Shown here piece after piece: positions 45,741 through 59,551 of a DNA stretch of 64,000 nucleotides. The stretch spans positions 186,001 through 250,000 of the forward strand of contig JAAOOA010000096.1 of assembly GCA_012861695.1 (NCBI GenBank). The letters are read 5' to 3'. Position 1 is the stretch's first letter, and each line of letters opens with the position of its first letter. The stretch comes from Trematomus loennbergii. Its lineage: Eukaryota > Chordata > Actinopteri > Perciformes > Nototheniidae. The position numbers and the translations under genes were made by a program. The notes below the pieces were generated by a model, which saw only the letters and a list, made by a program, of their open reading frames with translations, ran no database searches and was not told the origin of the DNA.

Positions 45741-46615
45741 TACGAAACCAACACATAATTCTAATAATTACAACATTTGTACATGCTTTCTGGTGTAATA
45801 TATATATTTGACCTTATAATTCAAACCTTCACTATTTCTTATGGTTATTTGTTGTAGAGTGAATGACGAGCAACACCTCTGCTGCCTTACATACTCACCC
45901 CATTTACACGCAAACGCATACGAAACGCAAACGAATACGATATCAAAAAAGTCTTCCGTTCACACGAGACCGCTCGGGAGCGCTGGAGACGCTGTAGTAC
46001 ATATGCCGGGCCTGTAAGTGGCACTGTACTTCCGCCACAAAATGCACCAAAAGCAAGAAGAAGACCCCCGAGCATGGTTGCCCTTCTGTTTATGCCCCGC
46101 GGTGGATTTAGCAACATGTAGTTCATGTAGTTCTCCATGTCCACTTGTTGCTGATGGTTGTGGTAGAGGAGCTGTAGCATGGTCAGTAGCAGTAGCAGTA
46201 GTACTGACAGTAGCTACTGACCATGCTACAGCAGTGAGCAGCAGAGGTGGGGAGAGGTGGGGCTATGGCTTCATCGTTATCAGGAAATGATCGTATAGGG
46301 CAGCATGCGGCTCTTTAAGCCCTCTACTCTTTAAGCCCTCTACTCTGGCTCCCTTGAGCTTAGACAAAAATAAAAAATAAATATTTGAAGGACTATTATA
46401 TTTTGTTGCACGGTTGAATATGTTTCGTATCTTGTATTTTGAGGTGATTCTGTGACACATAACTTTTTTTTTAAAAACGGTTTTAATTAAGTCAACTAAA
46501 ATATGCGTCATATCCTGCTACGGTCCCGCGCCAGCGCCTTTTCTTGCAGGCGAATAACCTGACCCCCGGCTCGATGAGCGTATGGATAAATCAAAGAAAA
46601 TAAAAGTATCGGAGG
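45741..46615. other. Unannotated sequence with a hairpin
   Basis: No gene supported. It contains the inverted repeat at 46171-46232. Confidence 0.35.
46171..46232. repeat. 20-bp perfect stem hairpin
   Basis: GCTGTAGCATGGTCAGTAGC (46171-46190) and its exact reverse complement (46213-46232) are separated by a 22-base AGTAGC-rich loop. Confidence 0.9.
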
Positions 46616-46743
46616 AACAATTCTGCGTGGTTAGAGTTATATCTCACAGGCTCCGCCCTCTACTGGACTCTATGGGTACTGCCCTTGACCTCACTATGCG
46701 AGCGTTCACCTACTGAGAAAGAGAGAGAAGAAGATCGAGAAGA

Positions 46744-46967
46744 ATGGAAAACTCACCAGTCCTTGAGCACCGACCTTGTCCTACGTGCACCGGCCTAATC
46801 GCAGGTGCCGATCCCCACCGCCTGTGTTTCGAGTGTCTGGGCAAACATGTGCTGGTGAGGAGCGACAACCGCACCACAGTGGCGTACATCAACAGGCAGG
46901 GCGGAGTCCGCTCCGCCGCCTTGTTGGCCGCAGCAGAGAACCTGTGGTAATGGGCCTCAGAGATTGT
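46744..46967 (+). pseudogene. DIRS gag-RNase H deletion fusion
   Basis: The frame from ATG 46744 begins with a gag-like segment RPCPTCTGLIAGADPHRLCF, with a CxxC and a later Cys, and passes without a stop into HVLVRSDNRTTVAYINRQGG, which is the RNase H region of DIRS. The whole region between (most of gag and the reverse transcriptase) is deleted at about residue 34. The frame ends at TAA 46948, and the RNase H text continues past it until the hAT insertion. Confidence 0.75.
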
Positions 46968-46975
46968 GTTGTCCC

Positions 46976-48274
<1,299 letters not shown>

Positions 48275-48282
48275 GTTGTCCC

Positions 48283-48945
48283 TGAGAGCCCTCCACATCC
48301 CGGGACTTGAGAACGGGGATGACATGAGGTCGGCCCCTGCCAGACGAGTGGGTGCTTCACCCGGAGGTGGTGAAGCAGATCTGGGCCCGGTTCGGGAGAG
48401 CGGAGGAGGACCTGTTCGCCAACCGGCGAAACAGCCACTGTACTCTGTGGTTTTCCAAGAAAGCTGCTCTACGCCTTTCCACCGCTGCGCCTCATTCTCC
48501 CCCTCCTGGAGAGGGTGAGACGAGAACATCTGTCAGTCATCCTAGTGGCCCCAGACCGCCGCAGGGCGCCGTGGTTCGCGGAGGTGACACAGATGATGGT
48601 GGGCCAGGTCTGGGGGGCGATGTCTCAGGGGGCTGGTGCATTAGGGGCACTACCCACTCTGGGCCAACCTCTCCAGGCTTGGCTCCTGAGAGGGACAGGC
48701 TGAGACAGGGGGGATTGTCTGACAAAGTTATCCAGACTATCCAGGCAGCTAGAGCTGGATCCACCACAGCCTGTTACAGGCCAAAGTGGTTGGCATTCCA
48801 GCGATGGTGTGAAGAGGGAAGTCGAGAGCCCTTATCTTGTACACTGTATACTTCTGTCCTACTTACAGTTACTGGTGGACAGAGAGCTTGCTTATTCCAC
48901 AGTTAAAGTGTATGCAGCAGCCATTACATCCATTTACACTATCAT
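48283..48945 (+). pseudogene. DIRS RNase H end, linker and recombinase start (broken)
   Basis: Begins LRALHIPGLEN, the end of the DIRS RNase H region. A frameshift near 48340 leads to LHPEVVKQIWARFGRAEEDL and FANRRNSHCTLWFSKKA, the conserved DIRS linker. Near 48690-48800 GGLSDKVIQTIQAARAGST and YRPKWLAFQRWCEEG resemble the N-terminal core-binding part of the DIRS tyrosine recombinase. The catalytic part is absent; the element stops at about 48945. Confidence 0.8.
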
Positions 48946-49006
48946 CCAACACGATCAAATAATTTAAGAAGAGTGACATGAGGCGCCAACTCTACCAAAT
49001 AATGTA

Positions 49007-49025
49007 GTGTGTGTGTGTGTGTGTA

Positions 49026-49068
<43 letters not shown>

Positions 49069-49096
49069 ATGCGTATGTGTGTGTCTGTGTGTGTGT
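49007..49096 (+). repeat. Imperfect (GT)n microsatellite
   Basis: GT repeats with GTAT and GCGCATGCG interruptions, about 90 bp. Confidence 0.9.
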
Positions 49097-49099
49097 TTT

Positions 49100-49849
49100 T
49101 TACTCTTTCTTAGACCACCTGTTGTAGGGCGTGTGACTGAGAGCACAGGATAGGCATCTCCTGATCAACTGATAGACGGTGATTAATAGCCTCGCTGATT
49201 AGCCAATCATAGTCCAACACACAGGAATAATCAGTTAATTGATCATATGAAGACTCGTCTGGGATAGAGTGTGGGCAGCTTCCATTCCTGTAGCAGTGAG
49301 AAAGTGGTCACAGGTACAGAACAACAACTGTATGCCCCACAGAATACCAAGTTAAAGAGTGATGGTCTCAAGTGGGTTTGAACAAAATTATGACTTCTTA
49401 ACTCTAATGAACCATACCGTGAATACACTTTAATGCCACATAAATATTGTGCTTACCAAGTTAAGCTAAATATTCATTTAAATCTCACTACACTCAGCCC
49501 TGACAGTCTGGTCACTCTAGCTAGTAGCTAACGCACATGTACTTTCTTTATATTTCCTAGTAGGAGTAACATGTGTTATTAGTGGATAAATAATCCTAAA
49601 GTAAAAAGTAAGTAGCCTAAAGCAAAGTAGCAATTATTGCCATATCTCAATTTCTGACAGTGGAGCCTATCGGGAGTGAGGGATTCCGTCTTTCATTTAC
49701 TACTGCTCCCTGTAAATGTATCACCCAGTTCACTCTAAATTAAATCCTTTTTGATTGTAATGGAATTCACATGATTTCATAGTCAAAGCACCAATGAGAA
49801 AGAAAAATGTTTCCTTTGCCAAAAACATTTTGAGTGTTTAAATAATCTT
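49100..49849. other. Unannotated sequence
   Basis: No gene or recognised repeat. Confidence 0.4.
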
Positions 49850-49854
49850 TCTGA

Positions 49855-49980
49855 GACGCCGTATAGCTCACCTGGTGGAGTTGGCTGCCCGTGTGTTGGG
49901 ACTCATTTCCAAGCAGAGGACCCCGGTTCCAATCCCAAACATGTACTGTCCCTCTTCAATACAGGCCAATCTGGCTAAAT
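49855..49980 (+). repeat. tRNA-derived SINE head
   Basis: Pol III A-box match TAGCTCACCTGG (49864-49875) and B-box match GGTTCCAATCC (49925-49935) at SINE-like spacing. Followed by TGTACTGTCCCTCTTC. The acceptor-stem pairing of a true tRNA is not present. Confidence 0.65.
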
Positions 49981-50209
49981 TGTATTAAAACAATTATAAT
50001 CTTTCTAAAAGATGTCAACATGTTAATTTGACACATTTTCCTGTAGCCTAAAAACGTAAAAAGTTGTGTTTGTTTTAATTGTATTCACCATCACAGGTTC
50101 AGACATTGTTATTGTCACTGTGACTGATGACAGTCAGGCACTCTAAGCATATTAAGTCAGATATACATTTTATGTAAATCCTATTACTCACTTCTCTCTC
50201 ATTCTGTGT

Positions 50210-50364
50210 CACACACACACACACACACCACACACACACACACACACAACACACACACAACACACACACACACACACCACACACACACACACACACACAC
50301 CACACACACACACACACACCACACACACACACACACACACACCACACAACACACACACACACAC
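50210..50364 (+). repeat. (CA)n array with periodic CCA interruptions
   Basis: CA repeats interrupted by ACCAC and ACAAC at intervals of about 10-28 bp over 155 bp, a higher-order pattern like that at 53338-53474. Confidence 0.9.
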
Positions 50365-50852
50365 TATACATATGTTTTGAGTGTTATACAGAAGCCTTCG
50401 TGGGCCTATCATACCGCAGCTGAACTGACTGTATGGGATAAAATATGAACAAAGGGCAGCGGCGAGAGACATACAGGCACATAGAGGAGAGGGACTGGGG
50501 GGGGCATCAGAGAGAAGACGAAGACGGCCGAGGGAGTCGCTGACACTTTCACATCAAAGAGGTGCCGAGGTCCCACACACAAACACACTCTTTCCTTTGG
50601 TCACTTCATCATTATGTGCACTGTGAGCTGAGCTGTGAGTGACATGTGTGTGTCTGTGTGTGTGCGTGTGTGCTTCCTCTTACCTTTTTTTACCCAGAGA
50701 GGTTGACAGAGTTCTGTGCAGTTTCTGAAATCTCATACTGGAGCTGGCCAGTCTACCCAGTTGCTGCTGGTAGCTGAGCAGAGAGCTGCTGGTGGAGGTC
50801 AAAGGTCACAACGGCTCATGGGCATTTTGAAAGCTAGTTATTGGTTAACCTG

Positions 50853-50995
50853 TTAAACCCTGAGCCTGTTTTTCAGGTCTCAGGCTCGAAAATGACATTC
50901 CTAGAACAAATGACTATATCTTCCCTTTTAAAATGGGTAAATTAATAATCTTTTTTCTCAAAGCAATGATAAACCTGTGAGTTGGATGTAAAATT
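50853..50995. mobile_element. piggyBac-like element, copy 3 (fragment)
   Basis: TTAA|CCTGTTAAACCCTGAGCC start, GGTCTCAGGCTCGAAAATGA and GATAAACCTGTGAGTTGGAT match the end of copy 1 in inverted orientation. Only about 140 bp remain. Confidence 0.8.
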
Positions 50996-51237
50996 ATTAT
51001 AATTTATCTTAGCTGGAGAGTTCTCCTCTTGGGCAGTGCTGAGGTGTCCTCGAGCACCGCCACCCCAACTGCCCCCAGCCCCTTCAGTCTGACGCTATGC
51101 ATCCATGCCTGGTTTTGTGCCGTGTGTCAGGCCTAATGTCTACAGGTCCTGTGTGTGCATGTATGTATTCAACAGAGTGAAACCTGAATTTCGCCTCGGG
51201 CAGGGGTCAGCAACCTTTTGCCCACTCGGCCACAAAA

Positions 51238-51455
51238 TAGGGGAGAGTAGTGTAAGATGAGCAGTGGGTAAGTTGACCCACCCCTTTATCTAGGGAACGT
51301 TGCACATTTGTTGTCATGTGACCATAAATTCAGGAAGCACCCATCAATTCTATTTGGCTGTGATGGAGAGAAGCACATGGTAAAGTGGTAAATGTGTTTA
51401 CCATGTTCTGCTTGATAAAGTACATTTTCACATGTCAGGTATGCGATGTGTGTAG

Positions 51456-51517
<62 letters not shown>

Positions 51518-52050
51518 ATGTGTGTGTGGTTAAAACGTAGCAGCCTGCAGTCGCTCTTTAGCTGTTCTAATGATGTGATGTGTTATGTCAAAGCGAATGT
51601 ATCCAGGTCTGAAAATATGTATCATACATGTTGGTTATTTAGCAAGGTGTAAAAGCATGTGAGTCATTTAGCTAAAGATTAGCATGAAGGACTAAGCTAT
51701 CAGTTTATTTCCAAAAAGTGGCTGAGGGGCAAAGTGAGCCACATGCTGGGGGGTAAACTGAGCCAGTTGTAGTAAAGTATCTATGTAGTATAAAATGGTA
51801 TTTCACATAGTTTTACACAACTGATGTGTTTTTTATGTTTTGAACATTGTAGAAACAACAACATTCCTGTACCAAACAGCTGGAGAGAGAAGGGTTTAGC
51901 AGGTAGATCACATGATCCAGTAGGTCAGCTAATGTTAACTGGTCTCTAAATACAGTATCGTGATATAATTAATTATATTGTTTTAGGTCTAGATTGGTTC
52001 AATAATTTGAAGCTTAAAGTAGTTCTATACAGTGCAACACAAAAACGAGT
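51238..52050 (+). repeat. Unclassified dispersed repeat G, copy 2
   Basis: Inverted match to 30086-30780. Carries GGGTAAGTTGACCCACC and GGGTAAACTGAGCCAG phrases. It lies inside hAT H6. Confidence 0.65.
51458..51516 (+). repeat. (GT)n microsatellite
   Basis: GT repeats of about 59 bp within repeat G and hAT H6. Confidence 0.95.
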
Positions 52051-52589
52051 ATGTTTGTAAAGATAAAGGCTGAAAATCTATTGTTATTTTGCCTCAAAAT
52101 GATAAAATAAAAAGTACTAAATGCTGTGTGCTAAGTATAATGCAATTTATGCCTGCAGAAATATACTCTATATACTCTATATTTCCTATATGACTTTTCT
52201 TTTTTTGTATTTATCCATGGTAAGTTTTCTAATGCCTTGGATTGTCACCTCCAGGGAAATGCTGTAGATATAAGTTGACAAATATTAAAGCTTTTACAAA
52301 TGTTATTGTCAAACTCCAAATAAAAAAAACTCGGCCCTAATTTATTTATATTTATATGTTTTATTTTTGTCAAAGCTTCAGGGAGCACTGCAGAGGGGGT
52401 CAAGAGCCGCAGGTTGCCTCCCCTCGAGGGGATTAATAAAGTAGGCCTCATTCCTTCTTCTTACATCTTGGCTAATAAGGCAGCAAACATTATATTCAGT
52501 GCTATTTTTATAGCAAGTTTTAAACCTCTGAAACAGTCCTATTTTAGCTTACTTTTGATGATATAGTTTTAAAGACATGTGGGCACCTT

Positions 52590-53060
52590 GATACTAAGTG
52601 TGGCAGTCTGGGCCGTTGCGTGGCTGCGTGCCCCCGAGCAGAAACTTCTGCTGGCCTGTGTAACATCCATAAAGTGTTACGACGATCACCTCAGCGCTTT
52701 ACCTCTTCCCCGTCGCTCCGCGGCCCTGAAACAGTGGCCATTAACATTTGAAACAGGAGCAGAAAAAAGCCTCTAATTGGTGCTCCGGTGATACCACAGC
52801 CTGATATTCTGAGGAAAGCAGAGCTTCGGAGGGCCATTAATTAACCTTAGTGCTATGATTACTACTTACATTAGAAGGGAATACATTAGAGGTGGCAGCG
52901 GGCCCCTTTTTTCTGCCCTGCACTTCAGAGAGGCCCCGGCGGAGCGCTCCATGCCCCCGCGAGCCACGATATGTTCACGGGGAAGCAACTAATTAGATGT
53001 CTAAAATTCATAAGGCCTCTCTTTAATATTGCATATCTATCCCTGGCCTGTCACTTCAAA
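52590..53060. other. Candidate conserved non-coding sequence
   Basis: Unique and ORF-free, with GGCCATTAATTAACCTTAG, CAACTAATTAGATG and CTTTAATATTGCATATC. Resembles conserved regulatory DNA in texture; not testable from this sequence alone. Confidence 0.35.
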
Positions 53061-53337
53061 ACAAGGGGGATTGCATAAACAGGGCGACCGCAACACAAGC
53101 CCCCCCCTGATCCCCATCATGGGAGCTGGGAGGGTTGGGCAAGGTGGGGAGTACTGCTGATGAGGGACATGGGGGGGGGGTGACAGCTTGAAGGTGAAGA
53201 GGAAGAGACGGAAGACATTGGATGAGGAAGAAGAAGTAAAGAGAAAGAATAAAGTAAAGAAAGAAGAGACAATCAAAGAAAGTTCCCTGACAAATCCCTG
53301 AGAGGAGGCTCTGCAGCATTACCATGTCTGTCACACC

Positions 53338-53475
<138 letters not shown>

Positions 53476-53521
53476 GCTTGAATGACACACTATGTGTAAC
53501 CAGAAGTAGTTGTACTGTAAT

Positions 53522-54686
53522 TGTCAGAATCCGGGAATTTTAGGACTCAAATGCAGTTTTAAAAAGACAAAAAAGGTCAAATAACAAAAGGCGAGCTTTA
53601 TTTACCAAAAAGCTGTAGACGATAAACAAACAAGAAAGAACTTAACATCGATAAATTCGTAGCATGAAAGAACCTAACATCCATAAATCCGTAGCATGAG
53701 CATCCAAACAAAACCGACAGTCAAACATGGAGGGTGACAGGGAAGGTAATGAACCGACATGGAGCACAGGGGAAGACAAGACTAAGGCCCAATCCCAAAC
53801 CACTCCCTCGACCCTACCCCTCTGTGACGGAGTGAACTCCGTCTGTAGCCACACTCGCAGCTGAATGAGGCTCCCTCCTGTCAGATGGAGGGAGTAAATA
53901 CAGCGGCAAGCTTTGGGACAAACTCCCCTCTCTCCGGCAGAAACAGGAAATGCCGTAACTGTATGTAACAACGGTTTCAAATCAGCATCTCAGACAAAAA
54001 CATGTAAATTAATAACTCAAATAAAACTCCAAACATCTTTCATTGTGTTACTTATTTGTAAAGCTCTTTTAGTTTTAAACCTGATGTTTATAAGCTTCTT
54101 AATTTTTGCAACAGTCTGTAAATATACACAACTTTATAATAAAATGCACACATTTACCTTTTTCTAGACTAAACACAGGTATGATCCTAAGTTAAAAAAA
54201 TATGAGGTTATCATGAGGTTGTTAACATCGCAATTTATCAGTGGATGTTTGCTGGAACTACTTGTAAACAGCGTGTTTCCTGACGGACACACACAGCGTT
54301 GAGACCGGTCAGGTAGAGACCAGTCTCAAGTCAGCACCGATGCAGACTCGCTGTTTGAGGGCTTGATAGCCCACTCCCCCTCCACCCCGCTCCACACTCG
54401 TTGGTTTGGAACATCACTTAATGTGGCGGACCCTCCGCGCGAACGCGCAAACGGAGGGGTAGTGTGTAGGGGTAGGGTGTAGGGGGCGGTTTGGGATTGG
54501 GCCTAAATACACAGAAGGGTAATCACAGGACAAGACACAGCTGGGCAGGGGAGGCAGAAACACAAGGGCAACAGGTGAACACAATCAGACACAGGAGGGC
54601 AAACACAGGAAGGAAGACAAGACACAGGGAGAACAGAATTCCAAAATAAAAACCATGACAAGACAGACAAAACTAAAATCGGGACA
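53522..54686 (-). mobile_element. Gypsy-type LTR (3' LTR) with nested MITE
   Basis: On the minus strand it starts TGTCCCGATTTTAG at 54686 and ends CTGACA at 53522, the TG...CA limits of an LTR. AATAAA lies near 53600 in the expected R region. Immediately 5' on the minus strand is a G-run (about 54691-54700) that fits a polypurine tract. Excluding the 718-bp Harbinger-like insert the LTR is about 445 bp. A second partial copy lies at 59753-59930. Confidence 0.75.
53786..54503. mobile_element. Harbinger-like MITE in the LTR
   Basis: Perfect inverted ends GGCCCAATCCCAAACC, flanked by TAA on both sides (53783-53785 and 54504-54506), a 3-bp TWA-type duplication typical of PIF/Harbinger. No transposase. 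Confidence 0.88.
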
Positions 54687-55080
54687 TAAAACCCCCCCCC
54701 CCTCAAGGGACGGATACCAGACTTCCCTTAAAAGCAAAACAATGTCCAAAACTTCCAGAAGGGTGGGTGGAGGGGGTCCGGAGGACAGGTATGGGCTGAC
54801 AGCCCGGGGGCACGGCAGAGGACCCGGAAGGTGTCTCGGGCGGACGACCCGGGGGCAAGGCAGAGGACCAGGAAGGGTTTTCGGGCGGACGACCCGGGGG
54901 CAAGTCAGAGGACCAGGAGGTGGTCTCGGGCGGACAGCCCGGTGGCAAGGCAAAGTTCGAGGAAGGGTGAAGGCCACAGCGGGCGAACTCAGGGGGCCGG
55001 GCACAAGGGCGAAGGCAGCAACTGGGAGAGTCAGGGGACCGGGCTTGAGGGCGAAAGCCATAGCGGCGAAAGTCGCTAGA
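54687..55080 (-). pseudogene. Gypsy internal remnant, proline-rich pol end
   Basis: A minus-strand frame from 55092 to 54703 encodes Pro/Ser-rich repeats (SSALPPGRPPETPSGS-like, repeated about five times with a 48-54 bp period), ending in SLVSVP. Fish Gypsy elements often carry such a tail at the end of pol next to the polypurine tract. All enzymatic domains are gone. Confidence 0.55.
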
Positions 55081-55505
55081 TAGGGTGATCAAGAGAAGAG
55101 AGAGAGGGCGATCAAGAGGAGAGAGAGGGCGATCAAGAGAAGAGAGAGAGAGGGCGATCAGAGAAGAGAGAGAGGGTGATCAAGAGGAGAGAGAGAGGGT
55201 GATCAAGAGGAGAGAGAGAGGGCGATCAAGAGAAGAGAGAGGGCGAGCAAGAGAAGAGAGAGAGAGGGTGATAGAAGAGTGAGAGGGTGATCAAGAGAAG
55301 AGAGAGGGCGATCAAGAGAAGTGAGAGAGGGCGATCAAGAGGAGAGAGAGGGCGATCAAGAGAAGAGAGAGGGCGATCAAGAGAAGAGAGAGAGGGCGAG
55401 CAAGAGAAGAGAGAGAGGGCGGATCAAGAGAAGAGAGAGAGGGCGATAGAAGATTGAGAGGGTGATCAAGAGAAGAGAGAGGGCGATCAAGAGAAGAGAG
55501 AGAGT
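55080..55505 (+). repeat. GA-rich minisatellite with GATC units
   Basis: Tandem GATCAAGAGAAGAGAGAGGGC units of 20-27 bp. Open frames (Arg/Glu-rich, or Ser/Leu-rich on the other strand) are repeat artefacts. Confidence 0.9.
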
Positions 55506-56172
55506 AATATAACCTCCTAATGTAATGTATAACTCCTATGAAAATGTTCAAAAAGTGCTCAAACTTCACATGTGTGCTAACAGTCCAGCCGTGAAGACAT
55601 CTATGGGACAGTTTTGAGATTTCTTCAAATGCCGTTGCCATGGCAACACAATGCTCACCATGAAACACGGTTTCACGGCTCATAACTTCAGTGAAAATGC
55701 TCAAATGGTCCAAAACTTCACAGGTTTGGTAACGATGCAGCCATCAACACATCTAAGCGTATTATGGGGTGTCATCAAATGCCGTTGCCATGGCGACAGA
55801 TAATTCACCATCAAGTTAGTTCAAAAGTTTGTAGTTCAAATATTCTGCTGCTTTCCCAAGCCTTTTTACTTTCTGTTCTCATCTTAATACAAATTCATTC
55901 ACTACTACTTACATCTGATATTTAACTCCTTCAGCATATTTTCAGCTGCAGAAACCATTCAACTATTACATTATTCAGCTATTTCAGGACATCAAGGCTA
56001 TACATGTTGTTGTTTATACCTTTTTTTTTTTAAACCTTTTCTTTTAAATATTAAGCTTTTTCTGCATTTTTGTAGCTAAAAGCAGCTACCATTCAGCTAA
56101 TAACATATTCAGCTTTTTCTGCATTTTCAGCTAAATTCAGCCACAAATGTTCACAGTTTACAGCATTCGCAC
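55506..56172 (-). mobile_element. Repeat X, copy 2a (partial)
   Basis: Inverted match to the first part of copy 1, including TGCCGTTGCCATGGCAACAC, GGTTTGGTAACGATGCAGCC and TTTGTAGTTCAAATATTCTG. It ends CAGCATTCGCAC at 56172, 31 bp before copy 2b. Confidence 0.7.
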
Positions 56173-56747
56173 GCATTTACTGCAGGAAATGCATTTTCTA
56201 GTTTAGTGGGAATGCTGATACAGCATTCCAACTATAAGTTATGCTACGGACAAAAAGTTTATTATTCCGTCCAATTATTTTGTCCGTCTTCTCCTCCCAC
56301 ATTCAACATCGCAGAAACTCCGTTCAAACATCAAAACGTTCAGCTCGGTCGGGAATCGGGCGCTATTACTTTTAACTTTCATAATTCCAGAGATACATCC
56401 CATAATACATCCCATTTTTAACATTTGAACTTTAACATTGCGCAGCTTGTTAAGTTAGAGTGCGTGATGTCACAGCTAGAGGGTAGGAAATCTTGAAATT
56501 TCCCTTCATATTTTTTTTAAAAACTGCCATAATTCCCAAACCCTACATTCCTGAGACATAATTTTTCATGAGAAACGTAGGAAAACATCTCGTAGCTTGA
56601 AAAATGACAAATAATTAAGCAAAAATAATTAAACAAAATGCCTCTTGAGGGCATGAAGTGACAAAAACGTTCAACATGTCTCCATTAAAGCCCATTGTAA
56701 TTTCAGGCAGATATTTCCTCACAGCAGCAGCCGCACACCTTTCTTAA

Positions 56748-57939
56748 GGCGAGACACCCCAGGTGAATAGGGTAATTTTTTTAACTTAAAGATATCAGCT
56801 AGACATTTCTCCAGTTAATTACTTACAATAAGGCAATTGTTTTTTGTATTACAAGTTTTCTGAAATAGCATGTTTAAATATGCAAATGAATCATTATCTC
56901 ATGAAATATGCGCATATTTTAACACATTTCAGGAATCGAAATCTGAACTTTGGATAAAGCCAGGATCAAAATTATTGTTTTCAAAATTTTGTAGTCATAT
57001 TAGTATCTAAGGCTTTTACAGAAGGGATTTTGGATATCTCTTTGTATCACTCCATAAATCAGAAAATACTGTCAACAGCCCTAAAATATCAATTTTCACC
57101 ATGTTTTTAGGTATAAAATGTTATATAATTCAGGCTATGAATTATATATGACCAAACCCTTCTGTAAAAGCCTTCATAATATTGATAGGAATATAACTGG
57201 AAGGTTTGGTGTATGTAACTGCTACTGAAGTGGAAATTTCGAACTCAGAGTAGGAGAAAAAACTCATTTTGAGAAAACGACCTTTATAGATTGCAGTGTG
57301 ACGCTAGCTAAACCCTCCTGTTATCTGGATGATAGCTTGCGCATCGACGCACTCCGTGAAGGTATTTCATGTTCGGGGTCATTTGTTTTATGTATAACCT
57401 TGCTTTGTGCAAGTGACAATTGTTGTCGTCTTCTCTGTGAACGTTTTTTTCTCCGTTATTTTGCCATTTTCAGATTTAAATTTCTAGCGGAAAGCTAACC
57501 AGGAAGTGCTTTAGCACACCACGTGACGCATCTGAACGAATCACGTTGTCAGAAATTGACACCAGCCAATGAGATTTCGTTTCTTGGTTTAAGCCCCCTT
57601 TGCACTTTCACGATTGGTTGCTGATACAAAGGAAATGACCATATTTGGATCCGATGAGATTGTGCAGGAGACACGGAGCTTTCCAACGATACCTCTGATG
57701 ACATGGTGCACAGCGGTCGCGGTACTTTATGTTACGTTAGAATGCTAACTTTTGGTGAATGTAGGAGAAATCTACAGACGCAAATAGACAAACTATAGTA
57801 AAATAAACACTTAAATGTGTATTTTGTACGTTTTCCTTCCAAAAGCCTGAAAGAAAACATGTTATGGAATCAAAATAGCACAAAATCTCAAAATTGACCA
57901 GTGCAGGAAAAACGATGTTTTTGCCTGCCGTGTCTCGCC
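56748..57939. mobile_element. TTAA-flanked element N in repeat X
   Basis: TTAA (56744-56747 and 57940-57943) with ends GGCGAGACACCCC and (inverted) GGCGAGACACGGC. Copy 1 of repeat X at about 16770 has the same sequence without the element (GGCAGTTTAACTAAAGGTGT). A short frame at 57298-57498 has no recognisable domain. Confidence 0.88.
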
Positions 57940-58703
57940 TTAAACTGCCAAAAAGGCCACATTATTAACCCGAAAGTACACAAAAATGACACTTCAGATA
58001 CTCAACTTCCTTGACATGCTTCGCATTTTGAAATTTCACAGTTCTGTTATCGTTCTTCCACAAAACGTTAACATGTAAGAAGTTCATCTCTCATTCAGAA
58101 AAAGCCTGACATTATACGATTTAAAATAAAAACAATAATCGTGGCTTGATATTGAGTAAGAACATGTTTTTATGAACCACACAGCCTCCGGTCTTCCAAG
58201 ACCCGACCGGACAAAAAGACGCAGGCACGAAACATACTACCAATAGAAATACATTGCTTTTAAAATCGTTCTGTGTGACACGAAAAAAAGGGGAAAATCA
58301 TGTTGGTGAACACGAATCAATAGATTAAATTTATTTCGTGACTATAACACGAAATGCCGTGAGACTTGGTTGCGTAATTAGACCTTAGTTTGTTAGTATG
58401 TTGTTAGAAATTATAAACTGAGGATTTGACCGCGTCGCTATGGTTGATACTTTTAGAAACAGGCTTTTATATAAAATCTTGAAGTATTATACAAGTAAAA
58501 CTACATTTTTCTTTAATCCCATGTAATTGTAGAATGAACACAGTCTTCCTTTGAAGATGTATAAGTCAGGTGTCTTGAGTAGTCAAAATTACCTACAAAT
58601 CATTGTACACATTTGTAAATATTATTTTCCACTTGTTACCATTGTGAGTCTATTTTATGCAGCTCTGCGTGATTTTGTAGCTACAATTCAGGCTAATACG
58701 CTA

Positions 58704-58900
58704 CCAGAGGTGGAATAAGTACTCAGATCTTGTACTTGAGTAAAAGTAGAAGTACTCAGGTCTTGTACCAGAGTGTAGGAATACTCTGTTTCAGTAAAAG
58801 TTCTGCATTCAAAATGTTCTTCAAGTAAAAGTAGAAAAGTATTATCATCAAAATATAGTTAAAGTAGCGACAGTAAAAGTAGTCATTGTGCAGATTGGTC
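58704..58900 (+). repeat. ACTCAAGTA-type dispersed repeat
   Basis: Starts CAGAGGTGGAATAAGTACTC and continues with many AAAGTAGAAGTA and GTAAAAGT words; the start resembles a hAT-type end seen in fish. The matching right end was not located. Confidence 0.5.
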
Positions 58901-59454
58901 AATTTCAGAATAATATATATGATATGTTTTATAATGATTGATCATTAAAGTGTTATCAAAGCTGGTAAAGATGCAGCTAGTTTTAATGACTTTGAATACT
59001 GCAGGGTAGCTTGTGAATTTACTCCAGGTGGAACTAAAGTCTGATTTAACACTTGATTATATTTCACATCATTAATCCAGATCTGTGAAGTAACTAAAGG
59101 GATTAAATACATGTAGTGTTGTAAAAGTACACCATTTACGTCTGACTTATGTTTACTGCCAACCTAAAAGTACCTCAAAAATAGTAATCAATAATGTATT
59201 GAAAAGTTATTTGGCTGATTGTTTTATATTGGCTCAGCCAGGTTATATGGGATGCCCAGTCTACGTACAGATGGGTCACTCATTTTGAAATATTAAACTT
59301 AGTTTATTTTCTTTAATTTTTCATCCTCATGTAGAATGCTATCACGAAACACACGCTTGGTTGTTTATACTTTATAGCATAAAGAACATCTGATTTAATG
59401 TGGGGTAGGGAAATAATCATTTGAGTATAAGTATTTGTATATAAATAGTAATTT

Positions 59455-59551
59455 ACAACAGCTGTAAGATGCTTGAAAAGCTTGAAAATGCACCTTGAAA
59501 ATGCTTGAAAAGTGCTTGAATTTGACTTTGGAAAAGGTGTAAGAACCCTGC
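59455..59551 (-). repeat. hAT-like terminal fragment
   Basis: Reverse complement starts CAGGGTTCTTACACCTTTTC and continues with AAGCATTTTCAAGG-type words, a familiar fish hAT-type terminus. The partner end is not visible. Confidence 0.4.

Larger units (their letters stand above)
51201..52420. mobile_element. hAT-like element H6 in a LINE tail
   Basis: Left end CAGGGGTCAGCAACC is of the widespread hAT type; the right end near 52420 reads AGAGCCGCAGGTTGCC, the expected partner, but eroded. Flanks GCCTCGGG (51193-51200) and CCCTCGAG (52421-52428) agree at 6 of 8 positions. The outside sequence joins as GAATTTCGCCTCGGG plus GGATTAATAAAG, a common fish LINE 3' end. The interior holds repeat G and a (GT)n array. 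Confidence 0.6.
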
